Part shown: positions 18,854-28,145 of the stretch, in pieces
Numbering within the stretch: the first letter of the stretch is position 1
How the letters are laid out: every line of letters starts with the position of its first letter
Assembly (NCBI GenBank): GCA_025465465.1
Contig: JAODND010000001.1
Span: 1 to 58,199, forward strand
Direction of reading: 5' to 3'
DNA: 58,199 nucleotides
Origin: Frankiales bacterium
GTDB lineage: Bacteria; Actinomycetota; Actinomycetes; Mycobacteriales; SCTD01
Translations under genes and position numbers: made by a program
Notes under the pieces: model-generated
Seen by the model: the letters and a program-made list of their open reading frames with translations, nothing else
Told to the model about the DNA's origin: nothing
Databases searched by the model: none

Positions 18854-20109
18854 GCGACCGTCTCCGGTTGGCGTCGCCCCGCGGAGTGGTGCAGCGCCCT
18901 CACCGGCACGGCGAGAGCGGCACTGGCGAGCACCGCGAACACCGTCATCAGCACCTGCGTGCTGAGCAGCTGGTCGAGCAACCCGAGCGCTACGACAGGA
19001 ACGGCGAGGCCGACATAGGCCGCGAGGAAGAACGTCGCAAGGACCTCGCCACGCTTGTCGGGCGGAGCGATGTCCACGACGGTGGCGAGCAGCGTCTTGA
19101 ACAGCAGTCCGGCACCGGCACCGGTGGTGACGGCGCCGATGACGAACAGCGGCAGCTGGGCCGTCCACGTCCCGACCGTCAGCAGCGCGAGCCCAACGAC
19201 CGCGGCGGTGGCCCCGGCCAGTCGGCTCACGCGCCCGGCCCGAATCCTCGACAGCTGTGCGGCCGCGGACGCCAGGAACACGACCGAGGCGACGGCACCG
19301 GCGACGGCGTGTGAGGGCTGGTGCAGCGTGCCGGCGAGGAAGCCGGGGACCAACGCGCTGAACATCCCGAGGATCGTGAACGACGCAGCGGCGGCGAACG
19401 CGGCCGCGGCGAAGACCGCTCGCGTCTCCTGGGGCACCGCGATGCGCTGCATCCGATAGGTGACCGACTCCTCGCGCCACACCGTCTCCGGCGTCAACGC
19501 CAGCGCGACCACGGCAAGCACGAGCAGCGCCTCACTGACGAGGTACGGCGTGAGCAGCGGATCTGGCGCGTACTCAGCCAGCAGGCCGGACAGCAGGGGG
19601 CCGAGCCCGATCCCGCCGAGATTGGCGGCCACGGCGACGACCTGTGCCCGACGCACCGACGCCTCAGGACGATGCTGGGCATGCAGCTCACCGAGGTGGG
19701 CCGTCGCCGTCGTCGTGACGACACCGACAGCCAGCCCGGTCAACACCCGCGCGATCAGCAACGCCGGCAGCGAGGTCCAGCCGACGAACACGAGGCCGGC
19801 GAGCAGGGAGAGCACGGTCGCGCTGAGCAGCATGCGCCGCCGACCGACCCAGTCCGAGATGTGCCCGACCAGGAACAGGCTCGCCACGACGCCGACGGCG
19901 TACGCGGCGAAGACGCACGTGACGACCAACGACGAGAAGTGGTCGCGCTGCGCGTAGAGGACATACAGCGGGGTCGGGACCGCGGCGAACGCCATCACTA
20001 CCATGAACGCGTAGCCGACGAACCAGAAGCCCACGCCGTGAGACATCGTGCGGCCTGCGGGGCTCGCGACGCCTGGTCGGACGCCGATCATGCTGTCGGT
20101 GGTGGTCAC
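18850..20109 (-). CDS. MFS transporter (12-helix)
   Basis: 419 residues, two six-helix halves. Motif A is present as GHISDWVGRRRMLL after helix 2, and PPDKRGEVLATFF in the second half. GTG 20109 is chosen because AGGGTGGAGG lies just before it; ATG 20091 is possible. First gene of a four-gene operon (MFS, DUF1275, hydroxyacid dehydrogenase, aldo-keto reductase), the first three joined by 4-bp overlaps, divergent from lysR at 20185. Substrate not evident. Confidence 0.88.
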   Translation of the reverse strand: MTTTDSMIGVRPGVASPAGRTMSHGVGFWFVGYAFMVVMAFAAVPTPLYVLYAQRDHFSSLVVTCVFAAYAVGVVASLFLVGHISDWVGRRRMLLSATVLSLLAGLVFVGWTSLPALLIARVLTGLAVGVVTTTATAHLGELHAQHRPEASVRRAQVVAVAANLGGIGLGPLLSGLLAEYAPDPLLTPYLVSEALLVLAVVALALTPETVWREESVTYRMQRIAVPQETRAVFAAAAFAAAASFTILGMFSALVPGFLAGTLHQPSHAVAGAVASVVFLASAAAQLSRIRAGRVSRLAGATAAVVGLALLTVGTWTAQLPLFVIGAVTTGAGAGLLFKTLLATVVDIAPPDKRGEVLATFFLAAYVGLAVPVVALGLLDQLLSTQVLMTVFAVLASAALAVPVRALHHSAGRRQPETVA

Positions 20110-20172
20110 GCCTCCACCCTGCGCCTCCGACGACTCACTCGTCCAACAGAAGAATCTGATCACAGTGAGCAC

Positions 20173-20178
20173 TAGACT
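20173..20178 (+). promoter_or_regulatory. Putative -10 box for leaderless lysR
   Basis: TAGACT, six bases before ATG 20185. The 75-base divergent gap to the MFS gene is where the LysR protein would be expected to bind; no single clear T-N11-A site stands out. Confidence 0.45.
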
Positions 20179-20184
20179 CGCTGA

Positions 20185-21090
20185 ATGGAGTTGCGTGCTC
20201 TGGAGTACTTCGTGGCCGTCGCGGACGAACGACACTTCACCCGCGCTGCCGCACAGATGCACGTCTCCCAGTCGGGCATCTCGGCGACGATCAAGTCGCT
20301 CGAGGCCGAGCTGCGCACGCCGTTGTTCGAAAGGACCACCCGCCGAGTTCAGCTGACCGCCGCCGGCACGGCGCTGCTGCCAGAGGCCCGCCGCGCTCTC
20401 GCCGCCGCGCGAGCGGGAGTCGAAGCGGTACACGAGGTGCAGGGTCTTCAGCGCGGAAGCGTCTCGGTGGGCGTCATGCAGCAGATGGGGCTCGTCGAGC
20501 TCCCGCGCATGCTCGCCCGGTTTCACCATCGTCACCCCGGCGTCGAGCTGCGCCTGCGCCAGGCGTCCGCCGCCGACCTGCACAGGCAGCTGGTCGATGG
20601 GGAGCTCGATCTCGCCGTCGCGTCACTGCCGGAACCCCGCGATGAGCGCCTCGTCGCCGTGGACCTCCTCCAGACGCCGCTCGTGCTGGTGTGCCGTGCC
20701 GACGACGCGTTCGCGAAGAGGAAGACGGTCGGGGTCAACGACCTGGTCGGGCGCAACCTCATCGGCTTCCCACCCGGCTGGGTCATCCGCAGCCTCGCCG
20801 ACCGCCTGATGCACCAGTCCGGCACGCACCTCGACGTCAACCTGGAGGTCAATGACACCGCCACGCTGCTCGACCTGATCGAGGCAGGGCTCGGCGTCGC
20901 GATCCTCGCCGAAGGACTCACGGCACAGCGGCGTACCCTCCGCGCGGTGCGGCTCCGCGGGCCCCGGATCGACTGGACCATCAGCGCCGTCGCGGTCGCT
21001 CCGAGTCCGAGCAACCCGGCCGCCGCTGAGCTGTGGAAGCTCATCACCCGCTTGCCCCGTCGAGCCGCAGAGCGTGGGCCTCGGCCATGA
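20185..21090 (+). CDS. LysR-type transcriptional regulator
   Basis: 301 residues. N-terminal winged helix (MELRALEYFVAVADERHFTR, then SQSGISATIKSLEAELRTPLFERTTR in parts) and a periplasmic-binding-protein-like effector domain from about residue 90. Divergent from the four-gene transporter/oxidoreductase operon, 75 bases apart, which is the usual layout for a LysR activator and its target. Likely also controls itself. The effector is unknown. Confidence 0.94.
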   Translation: MELRALEYFVAVADERHFTRAAAQMHVSQSGISATIKSLEAELRTPLFERTTRRVQLTAAGTALLPEARRALAAARAGVEAVHEVQGLQRGSVSVGVMQQMGLVELPRMLARFHHRHPGVELRLRQASAADLHRQLVDGELDLAVASLPEPRDERLVAVDLLQTPLVLVCRADDAFAKRKTVGVNDLVGRNLIGFPPGWVIRSLADRLMHQSGTHLDVNLEVNDTATLLDLIEAGLGVAILAEGLTAQRRTLRAVRLRGPRIDWTISAVAVAPSPSNPAAAELWKLITRLPRRAAERGPRP

Positions 21091-21196
21091 AAGTGCGTGG
21101 GTCTCGACCTTCGCCCCACCGACCGGCGGGAGCATGATGATGACGGTGTCGCTGATCACCCGTTGCCCCCCGAGTCCATGAGAGAAGGCACCTTCC

Positions 21197-22168
21197 ATGC
21201 GAACCGCCACCCTGGGCACGCTGACCGTCTCCCGTCTCGGCCTCGGCGCCATGGGCATGTCCGGCGTCTACGGGGCTGCCGATGAAGCCGAGTCCGTCCG
21301 CACGATCCACCGGGCACTCGACCTCGGGATCACGTTTCTCGACACGGCCGAGATCTATGGTCCGTACCACAACGAGGAGCTCATCGGCCGCGCCATCAAG
21401 GGCCGTCGCGACGAGGTGGTGCTCGCGTCCAAGTTCGGACTCGTCAGCCACGCGGGTGGCGGCCCCGGCCGCCTTGACAGCAGTCCGGCCAACATCCGCA
21501 CCGCCCTCGAGGGATCGCTGACGCGACTCGGCACCGATCACCTCGACCTCTACTACCAGCACAGGGTCGACCCGAAGACACCGATCGAGGACACCATCGG
21601 CGCCCTGGCCGACCTGGTCACCGCAGGCAAGATCCGGCACGTCGGGCTGTCCGAGGCGGGCGCCGGCACGATCCGGCGGGCCCATGCTGTCCACCCGATC
21701 ACTGCGCTGCAGTCCGAGTACTCGCTCTGGACACGTGACCCTGAGGAAGGGGTCCTTGCGGTGCTGCGCGAACTCGGCATCGGGTTCGTGCCGTACTCGC
21801 CGCTCGGCCGCGGGTTCCTGACCGGCCAGATCCGCTCGGTCGACGACCTCCACGACGGCGACTTCCGCAAGAGCAACCCGCGATTCGAAGGCGAGAACTT
21901 CGCGCACAACCTGCGTCTCGCGGACGAGGTGCGTGACGTGGCGACACAGATCGGGGCGACGCCGGCTCAAGTCGCGCTGGCCTGGCTGCTGGCACAGGGC
22001 GACGACCTGGCTCCGATCCCGGGCACCAAGCGGGTGGCACGTCTGGAGGAGAACGCGGCAGCCGACAGCGTCGTGCTCACCGCCGAGCACCTTCAGCTGC
22101 TGACGGACCTCGCACCGCCCGCGGGCGACCATCACAGCGAGGCGCAGATGCGCATGCTGGACCGCTGA
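21197..22168 (+). CDS. Aldo-keto reductase (AKR13-like)
   Basis: 323 residues, ATG 21197 with GAGAGAAGG upstream. TIM-barrel reductase: [13 protein letters not shown], catalytic Asp and Tyr in [18 protein letters not shown], Lys in LASKFGL, His in [18 protein letters not shown], and the nucleotide loop [14 protein letters not shown]. This is the broad family of NADPH aldehyde reductases in bacteria. Reads in the same direction as lysR, 106 bases after it; it may share induction with the neighbouring operon but has its own ribosome binding site. Confidence 0.92.
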   Translation: MRTATLGTLTVSRLGLGAMGMSGVYGAADEAESVRTIHRALDLGITFLDTAEIYGPYHNEELIGRAIKGRRDEVVLASKFGLVSHAGGGPGRLDSSPANIRTALEGSLTRLGTDHLDLYYQHRVDPKTPIEDTIGALADLVTAGKIRHVGLSEAGAGTIRRAHAVHPITALQSEYSLWTRDPEEGVLAVLRELGIGFVPYSPLGRGFLTGQIRSVDDLHDGDFRKSNPRFEGENFAHNLRLADEVRDVATQIGATPAQVALAWLLAQGDDLAPIPGTKRVARLEENAAADSVVLTAEHLQLLTDLAPPAGDHHSEAQMRMLDR

Positions 22169-22321
22169 GACCGGCGCGTCCCGACAGCTCCGCGAGCGAA
22201 TGTCAGTCCTGCGGTGGCAGGTGGCGGTCCTTGCCCGAACTCACCGGTCAGGTCAAGCGCTGCCGAGAAACGGTCATCGAAAGTTCCGAGCCGCGCGGCC
22301 GACCGTGGCGCCAGCTCGGGC

Positions 22322-22786
22322 TCAGTACTCGCCCTTGATCACGAAGTACGAGCCACGGATGGTCCCCGCGAGCTTCGACTTCTGCCTTGCGAACTTGAAG
22401 CGCTCCGCCAGCTCCTCGGGGACCTCCATCCCGTCGGAGAGCTTGAAGCCCACGGCCCGCTTGCCGCTGTCCGCGACCGTGTACATGACGTTGATCGACA
22501 GCCCGGACTCGTAGAAGACGTAGGCCATCCGGATGCCGGCTACTTCGAACGACGTCGCCTCGAGCGGCGGGGAGGAGATCACGAGGTCGCGCTCCTCCTT
22601 GAGGACCCGACTCACGAAGTCGACGGTCGCCTTCGCCTTGTGCGCCGGCTCGACCGTGAACACGTGGTCGTACTTGTTCTTGTAGTAGCGGGCCTCGTTG
22701 GCCCGGAGGCCGGCAAGCGCCGCGGCGACAGGGGACGTCTCGAGACCCGTCGTGGACACGTTCTCGAAGTCGACGATGTAGGACAC
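22322..22786 (-). CDS. Conserved-looking hypothetical protein
   Basis: 154 residues from GTG 22786 (Shine-Dalgarno GGGAGGG eight bases upstream). Begins SYIVDFENVSTTG, later SSPPLEATSFEVAGIRMAYV and a basic end RFKFARQKSKLAGTIRG. Mixed alpha/beta composition, no signal peptide or membrane helix, no catalytic motif I recognise. The strong ribosome binding site and unbroken, normally composed frame support a real gene. Single gene, convergent with the aldo-keto reductase. Confidence 0.65.
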   Translation of the reverse strand: MSYIVDFENVSTTGLETSPVAAALAGLRANEARYYKNKYDHVFTVEPAHKAKATVDFVSRVLKEERDLVISSPPLEATSFEVAGIRMAYVFYESGLSINVMYTVADSGKRAVGFKLSDGMEVPEELAERFKFARQKSKLAGTIRGSYFVIKGEY

Positions 22787-22869
22787 TGAGGCCCTCCCGG
22801 ATGGCCTGGAAACGGACGCGCAGACCGTACGCCATGTCGAGGGGAGCAACCCGCCACGGGCAGTGAACG

Positions 22870-23439
22870 TCAGTCCCTGCCTCGCAGCGGGTCACGACCG
22901 ATGAAGCCGAGCATGCGGGTCTGCACGTCGGCGTCGTCCGGCACAGGCACCCGGGGTCCGTACTGCCCTGAGGACCGCAGCAGCTCCTCGATCGGCGCCA
23001 TCTCGGCGAGCAGGTCGGCGCACGTCTGCGGATCGAGCCGCTCGTCCTGGCCGGTGGCGCGGGCCAGGTCCCAGGTGTGCATGAACACGTCCGTGGTGTA
23101 GAACCGGTCGACCGCGGCGGGCAGCGGCATCTCGCCGACCATCGGGTGCCGGAAGGGCGTTGCCGCCTCCGGCCCGTCGAGCAGCTGCTGCACCGCGTCG
23201 GCGTGCACCTGCCAGGCCGCGACGGGATCCTCCTGGGGCGACGGGCCCTGGTCGAGCACCAGGCCGGTCGCGCTCTTCAGGAAGTCCGGAAACCACTCGA
23301 CCAGGTGACCGACCACGTCCCGGGCTCGCCATCCGGACACCGGGGCCGGCGCATCCCAGTCGGACGCGCCCCGTACCCGCGCGGTGAACTCGGCCGTGAC
23401 CGCGCGATGACGTCCGGCCGGGTCTGCGGGGAGGGTCAC
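22870..23439 (-). CDS. TIGR03086 / mycothiol-dependent maleylpyruvate isomerase-fold protein
   Basis: 189 residues of the DinB/MDMPI metal-binding fold: WRARDVVGHLVEWFP near residue 45 carries the first His and DVFMHTWDLARATGQ near residue 120 the others. Members use or resemble mycothiol-dependent enzymes of actinobacteria; the actual reaction is unknown here. GTG start overlaps the stop of the LuxR regulator by four bases (GTGA), so the two are co-translated. Confidence 0.85.
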   Translation of the reverse strand: MTLPADPAGRHRAVTAEFTARVRGASDWDAPAPVSGWRARDVVGHLVEWFPDFLKSATGLVLDQGPSPQEDPVAAWQVHADAVQQLLDGPEAATPFRHPMVGEMPLPAAVDRFYTTDVFMHTWDLARATGQDERLDPQTCADLLAEMAPIEELLRSSGQYGPRVPVPDDADVQTRMLGFIGRDPLRGRD

Positions 23440-25607
23440 AGCAGCCGCAGGTTGCGTGCGCTTTGCACGGCGGCTTGGCGGTTGTCGGCCCCGAGCTTGC
23501 GGTAGATCGCCCGGCAGTGAGTCTTGGTGGTGTTGAGGGACACGAAGAGCTCCTTGGCGATGTCACGCTGGGACAGGGCAGTGGGCAGGTAGTGCAGGAC
23601 GGCGAGCTCGCGTTCGGTGAGCTGCTCGACCAGGTGCGGGTTGCGGGGTGCCGGGATCGTCGCGCCGTATCGGGCCGCAGTCCGGGACAGGTAGCTGCCG
23701 ACGACGCCGGGGTCGGGGCAGCGCCCGACCAGGGCTTGCGCCTCGGCCAGCGCCTGGGTGCCCCCGTCGTGTCCTGTCGCGAGGCTCGTGTCTGCAAAGG
23801 CCGTCAGCACGAAGGCGCGGGCCAGGTCTGTGGACCAGCGTCGGGCCATCGCGACGGCGTGCTCAGCATCAGCCCCGGCTTGCTGAGAGTCCTTGCCGGT
23901 GTTTGCGCGTACCGCGTATGCGGACCCGACCCCGTGGTAGGCGGCCAGGCCGCAGGCTGCGGCAGCCGCGATGGCTGCGTCGGCGGCCTGCCACGCAGTG
24001 GGCGAGGCCTCGGTGAACTCCAACACCGCGAGATACACCAAGGCCATCACGTGCGCGGTGTGAAAGCCCTCTGTGGCGCCTCGGTCGGAGGCATAGCGCA
24101 GCACCCGCCGCGCGTCGTCGGCCTGGCCGGCCCACGCGTAGGCGGCTCCGGTGGCGGTTGCCAGATCGCAGTTGTGCTTCGGAAGCTGTCCGGTGCCGTC
24201 GACGTGCCTGGCAAGTGCGAGAGCGGGTCCGACGTCGCCGCGGGCAAGTGACACGTTGATGCGCAGCGAGGTGGCGACTGCGGTGTCGAAGCCGGGCTCA
24301 GAGACCCGCACCATGGTGTCGATCCACGCGTCCGCCTCGGTGTAGTGCCCGGTGAGGTACTCGCACCATCCGTAGAGCAGCGCGCACCAGTTCAGGGTCG
24401 GCACCAGGTCGCCGAGCTCATCGAGGGTGCGACGAAGCGTCTCGACCTGCCCGGTCTGGAGCAGACGTTGCCCTTCCACCAGGAGCAGTGTCGCCGCCGC
24501 GGCCCGGTCGCCCGAGGCAAGCCGGTGCCTGATGGCGGACCCGAGGTCGCCTTGTGCCTCGAACCACTGTGCTGCCCGGGCGTGGAGCTCGACGAGGCGC
24601 CCGGCCAAGGACTCATCGACCTCGAACCGAAGCAGGTCGCGCAGCAGGTGGTGGTAGCGGAACCAGTTGGGGCCCAGCCCGATGAGCAGCTGGTTCGCGG
24701 CTGCGGTCTCGCGCAGCCACGCCGCTCCGCCTGTCGAGTCGGTGACAGCGTCGACCAGGGGGCCGCTGAGCTGTTCGAGGATGGACGTCTCCAGCAGTCG
24801 CAGACGGTCCGCGGGATCCAGACTTCCGAGCAGCTCATCACGCAGGTACTCCACGACGAGGTGGTCGTCACCGCTGAACGCCTCGACGAACCCTGCCGGG
24901 TCGGTGCTGCTCCTGAGTGACAGCCCGGCGAGGACGAGGCCCGCCGCCCACCCCTCGGTCCTGTCGCAGAGCAGGCCGACGAGGTCATCGTCCAGGACGC
25001 CGCCGGCAGCGCCGAGCAGCGCGGGTGCCTCGTGCCGGGCAAAGCGCAGGTCGGCTCCTCGCACCTCGACCAGCTGGCCGCGGACCCGCAGCCGGCCCAG
25101 GCGGAACGGCGGATCGATGCGGCTGGCGAGCACGATCTGCACGTTCGCTGGGCACAGCTCGATGAGGCGCTCGACGCCACGGTGCACGGTGTCGTTCGCG
25201 ATGAGGTGGTAGTCGTCGATGACGATGATGAGCCGACCCGGGAGGTCGCTCAGGGCGTTCACGAGCGCGGAAACGACCGTCGTCTCATCACCGTGCGAGC
25301 TGATGACGATGGCAGCGAGGTCGGGCGGGAGCGGCACCGCCTGGCCGATGGCCTGCGTCAGGAACGACCAGAATCGGGTGGGGTCGCTGTCGGCCTGCTC
25401 GACCTGAAGCCATGCCGCCGGCTGCCCGCGATCGGAGAGCCACGAGGCGAGCAGGGTTGACTTTCCCGAGCCGGCGGGGGCGCAGACCAGCGCGAACCGG
25501 ACATCATGACTCAACTGGTCGTACAGCCGTGAACGCCGGATGAGCGACGCTGGTGGCAGCGGCGGGCGCGTCTTGGTCGCCGCCAGCCCCTGCTCCCACC
25601 CGCTCAT
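23436..25607 (-). CDS. Large ATP-binding LuxR regulator (LAL/MalT-like)
   Basis: 723 residues. N-terminal STAND ATPase: Walker A APAGSGKST near residue 45 and Walker B-like LIIVIDDYH near residue 130; a long TPR-like helical middle (for example AAYAWAGQADDARRVLRYA); and a C-terminal LuxR helix-turn-helix (LTERELAVLHYLPTALSQRD, then NTTKTHCRAIYRKLG). Such proteins multimerise on ATP plus an inducer. ATG 25607 with TAGCGT seven bases upstream and a perfect 12-bp palindrome near the -35 position. Divergent from the MMPL cluster, its probable target. Confidence 0.93.
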   Translation of the reverse strand: MSGWEQGLAATKTRPPLPPASLIRRSRLYDQLSHDVRFALVCAPAGSGKSTLLASWLSDRGQPAAWLQVEQADSDPTRFWSFLTQAIGQAVPLPPDLAAIVISSHGDETTVVSALVNALSDLPGRLIIVIDDYHLIANDTVHRGVERLIELCPANVQIVLASRIDPPFRLGRLRVRGQLVEVRGADLRFARHEAPALLGAAGGVLDDDLVGLLCDRTEGWAAGLVLAGLSLRSSTDPAGFVEAFSGDDHLVVEYLRDELLGSLDPADRLRLLETSILEQLSGPLVDAVTDSTGGAAWLRETAAANQLLIGLGPNWFRYHHLLRDLLRFEVDESLAGRLVELHARAAQWFEAQGDLGSAIRHRLASGDRAAAATLLLVEGQRLLQTGQVETLRRTLDELGDLVPTLNWCALLYGWCEYLTGHYTEADAWIDTMVRVSEPGFDTAVATSLRINVSLARGDVGPALALARHVDGTGQLPKHNCDLATATGAAYAWAGQADDARRVLRYASDRGATEGFHTAHVMALVYLAVLEFTEASPTAWQAADAAIAAAAACGLAAYHGVGSAYAVRANTGKDSQQAGADAEHAVAMARRWSTDLARAFVLTAFADTSLATGHDGGTQALAEAQALVGRCPDPGVVGSYLSRTAARYGATIPAPRNPHLVEQLTERELAVLHYLPTALSQRDIAKELFVSLNTTKTHCRAIYRKLGADNRQAAVQSARNLRLL

Positions 25608-25614
25608 GCCGCGG

Positions 25615-25620
25615 ACGCTA
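25615..25620 (-). promoter_or_regulatory. Putative -10 box for leaderless LAL regulator gene
   Basis: TAGCGT on the minus strand, seven bases before ATG 25607. Confidence 0.4.
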
Positions 25621-25633
25621 CGCCGCTGTCGTT

Positions 25634-25645
25634 TCACCCGGGTGA
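25634..25645. promoter_or_regulatory. Perfect 12-bp palindrome, candidate operator
   Basis: TCACCCGGGTGA, centred about 33 bases upstream of the LAL regulator start, in the 89-base divergent gap to the small-protein/MMPL cluster. Placed where a repressor or activator would control both directions. Confidence 0.5.
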
Positions 25646-25696
25646 GATGAGAGCGCGGATGAGGCCGTCGCAGGCAGGCCTGCGGAGGATCGAGGC

Positions 25697-25939
25697 GTGC
25701 CCATCACGTACGAGATCTGCATTCGCGGACGAGCGAGCCGCCGGCTCCTTCGCCCCCTGTTCGACGAGTTCACGATCGAGCACGACGGCAACGGTGACAC
25801 CCGCCTGGTCGGAGACATCGTCGACCCAGCACAGCTCCATGGGGTCCTCGCCCGCCTGACCGACCTGAACGCCGAGCTCATCTCCGTCGTCCGCACCATC
25901 CCGTCCCCGGGCCGTCCCGCGCCAACAGCAACCACGTGA
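25697..25939 (+). CDS. Small conserved protein, 80 residues
   Basis: GTG 25697 with GGAGG eleven bases upstream. The sequence PITYEICIRGRASRRLLRPL, then a beta-hairpin-like DGNGDTRLVGDIVD and AQLHGVLARLTDLNAELISV resembles a widespread unnamed actinobacterial small protein (YEIRI.GR...HG.L.RL..L.LEL). Predicted ferredoxin-like alpha/beta fold; no catalytic residues. Ends 37 bases before the MMPL gene, so they are probably co-transcribed. Confidence 0.7.
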   Translation: MPITYEICIRGRASRRLLRPLFDEFTIEHDGNGDTRLVGDIVDPAQLHGVLARLTDLNAELISVVRTIPSPGRPAPTATT

Positions 25940-25976
25940 AGCGCTCCCCGAACCCCATCGACAGTGAAGGCCTCCC

Positions 25977-28145
25977 GTGCTGACCCAACTCACCCATGTC
26001 CTCGTCCGCTTCCGGTGGCTCGTGATCGGCGGGTGGCTCGCCCTCACGCTGTTCGGTGCGTATTCGGCGGGTCAGCTGTCCTCGCGCTGGTACACCGCGA
26101 CAGCGATCCCCGGCCAGCCGGCGTACGAGGCGAGCCAGCGGAGCCTGCAGGACCTCGGCGTCGGAGACCGCACGCCCGCGGTCGTCGTCTTTCACACCGA
26201 CGGTGACATCACCAAGAGCACACCGGTCGAACACGCCATGCAGCGCGCCGCGGACTCGGTTCCCGGTTCCCTCACGAGCTCGTACTTCACGACCGGAAGC
26301 CTGTTGTACGTGTCTGCTGACAAGCACACGGCCTTCCAGATGCTGTACGAACCCGGTCGGGCAGCCGTCACCGTGCTGAGCGGCGCGAAGGAGATCCGCT
26401 CCGCCGCGGCCACGGGACTGCCAGCCGGCATCACCGTCAACGTGACCGGCCGCGACGCCCTCGACGAGGCGACCAAGGACGGCAAGGGTCAAGGCTCCAG
26501 TGTGCTGTTCGAAGCCGTCCTCGGCGGGGTCGGTGCGCTGCTCATCCTGCTGTTCGTCTTCGGGACGCTGCCGGCCGTGCTCGTCCCGATCGGCATCGCG
26601 ATCGCCGCCATCCTCAACACCTTCAGCCTGGTCTGGGCGCTGACCTACGCGACAGATGTGTCGGTCATCGTCCAGTTCCTCATCGGGCTCGTGGGGCTGG
26701 GCCTGGCGATCGACTATGCGTTGGTGGTCATCTTCCGATTCCGGGACGAGCTCCGTGAGGGCAATGACGTCGAGACCGCCCTCGTCCAGACGATGAACTC
26801 TGCCGGCAGGTCCGTCATCGTCTCCGGCTCGACCGTGGCCATCGGCCTGCTCGCGATGGTCGCGCTGCCCCTTCCGCTCATCCGGTCCATGGGGATCGGC
26901 GGCATGCTCATCCCCGCCGTCTCCGTGCTGGCAAGCCTCACCCTGCTGCCGGCGCTGCTCGCGGTCCTGGGACACCGCATCAACAAGGTCCGCGTGATGC
27001 CCAAGCGCCTGCTCGACTCCGGGCACGGCGAGGACGGCGCATGGGGCCGCTGGGCCCGGTTCGTGCTCCGTCGGCCCCGCGCCATCGCCGCCGTCGGCAT
27101 CCTGCTCGTCGTCACCCTCGCCGGCATCGGCACGCAGCTCAACGCCAGCGAGACGCAGCTGAAGTACTTCCCCGGAAGCGGGACGGCCGTCGACGGCCGG
27201 CAGATGCTCAGTGACGCGCACATCACGCCGGGCGTCATGAAGCCGCTCAACGTCCTCGTCGAGAGCGGCGGTGACGCCCAGCAGATCGCCGCAAAGCTGC
27301 GCGACGTCAAGGGCATCGTCGGCGCGGAGGCGCCCGCGTCCTGGAGGCGCGGTCCGAACTCCCTGGTCGAGGCCTTCCCCGCCATCGACGGCGCCGCACC
27401 GGGCATCCAAGGCATCGTCGACCGCTCCAACACCGCCCTCCGGGGCACGCACGGCACCCTGACCGGGGTCACCGCCGTGGGTCGGGACTTCCTGCACGCC
27501 CTGTTCGGCACATTCCCCTACATCATCGGACTGGTCCTGCTCCTGACCCTCGTGCTGCTCACCCGGGCCTTCCGGTCCATCGTCCTCGCGGTCAAGGCCG
27601 TCGTGCTCAACCTGTTCTCGCTCGCCGCGGCGTTCGGCATCGTGGTGTTCGTCTTCCAGGAAGGTCACGGCTCGCGGCTCTGGGACGTCGGCGCGACCGG
27701 CGCCATCACCGCCTACGTCCCGCTGATGATCTTCGCGTTCCTCTTCGGCCTGTCCATGGACTACGAGGTGTTCATGCTCGCACGCATGCGGGAGGCCTAC
27801 GACGAGACCGGCTCCACCGACCGCGCCATCGAGCTCGGCCTCGCCCGCACCGGCAAGCTCGTCACCAGCGGCGCACTCATCCTGATGTTCGCCTTCCTGG
27901 TCCTGTCCTCGAGCCCTGGCTTCGAGATCAAGTCGCTCGCGGTGGGCATCGCTGCGGGCATCATCTTCGACGCGACCGTCATCCGGGCGCTGTTGGTCCC
28001 GGCACTGATGAAGCTGTTCGGCCAGGCGAACTGGTATCTGCCGGAGTGGGCACGGATCGGCCTCCGACTCCCCGCGCCGCCGGCAACCTCAACGATCGAC
28101 GACCTGCCTCAGCCATCCCCACTACTTACAGGAGCCCAGCGATGA
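25977..28145 (+). CDS. MMPL/RND family membrane transporter
   Basis: 722 residues, two repeats of one helix, an extracytoplasmic domain, then five helices. The RND proton-relay signature GxxxDY is present twice: GLGLAIDYALVV near residue 245 and FGLSMDYEVFM near residue 593. Shorter than mycobacterial MmpL proteins, with no long C-terminal domain. Likely exports a lipid or hydrophobic compound using the proton gradient. GTG start 25977; the stop overlaps the next ATG by four bases. Confidence 0.93.
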   Translation: MLTQLTHVLVRFRWLVIGGWLALTLFGAYSAGQLSSRWYTATAIPGQPAYEASQRSLQDLGVGDRTPAVVVFHTDGDITKSTPVEHAMQRAADSVPGSLTSSYFTTGSLLYVSADKHTAFQMLYEPGRAAVTVLSGAKEIRSAAATGLPAGITVNVTGRDALDEATKDGKGQGSSVLFEAVLGGVGALLILLFVFGTLPAVLVPIGIAIAAILNTFSLVWALTYATDVSVIVQFLIGLVGLGLAIDYALVVIFRFRDELREGNDVETALVQTMNSAGRSVIVSGSTVAIGLLAMVALPLPLIRSMGIGGMLIPAVSVLASLTLLPALLAVLGHRINKVRVMPKRLLDSGHGEDGAWGRWARFVLRRPRAIAAVGILLVVTLAGIGTQLNASETQLKYFPGSGTAVDGRQMLSDAHITPGVMKPLNVLVESGGDAQQIAAKLRDVKGIVGAEAPASWRRGPNSLVEAFPAIDGAAPGIQGIVDRSNTALRGTHGTLTGVTAVGRDFLHALFGTFPYIIGLVLLLTLVLLTRAFRSIVLAVKAVVLNLFSLAAAFGIVVFVFQEGHGSRLWDVGATGAITAYVPLMIFAFLFGLSMDYEVFMLARMREAYDETGSTDRAIELGLARTGKLVTSGALILMFAFLVLSSSPGFEIKSLAVGIAAGIIFDATVIRALLVPALMKLFGQANWYLPEWARIGLRLPAPPATSTIDDLPQPSPLLTGAQR

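Noticed and set aside
18854..19480. N-terminal extension of the DUF1275 protein
   Set aside because: Arg-rich shadow translation of the MFS gene; ATG 18853 starts the family-like sequence and gives the ATGA overlap.
25878..27668. Long minus-strand ORF opposite the MMPL gene
   Set aside because: Shadow frame rich in Asp/Gln/Gly/His/Arg with no domain; the MMPL protein on the plus strand has clear RND motifs.
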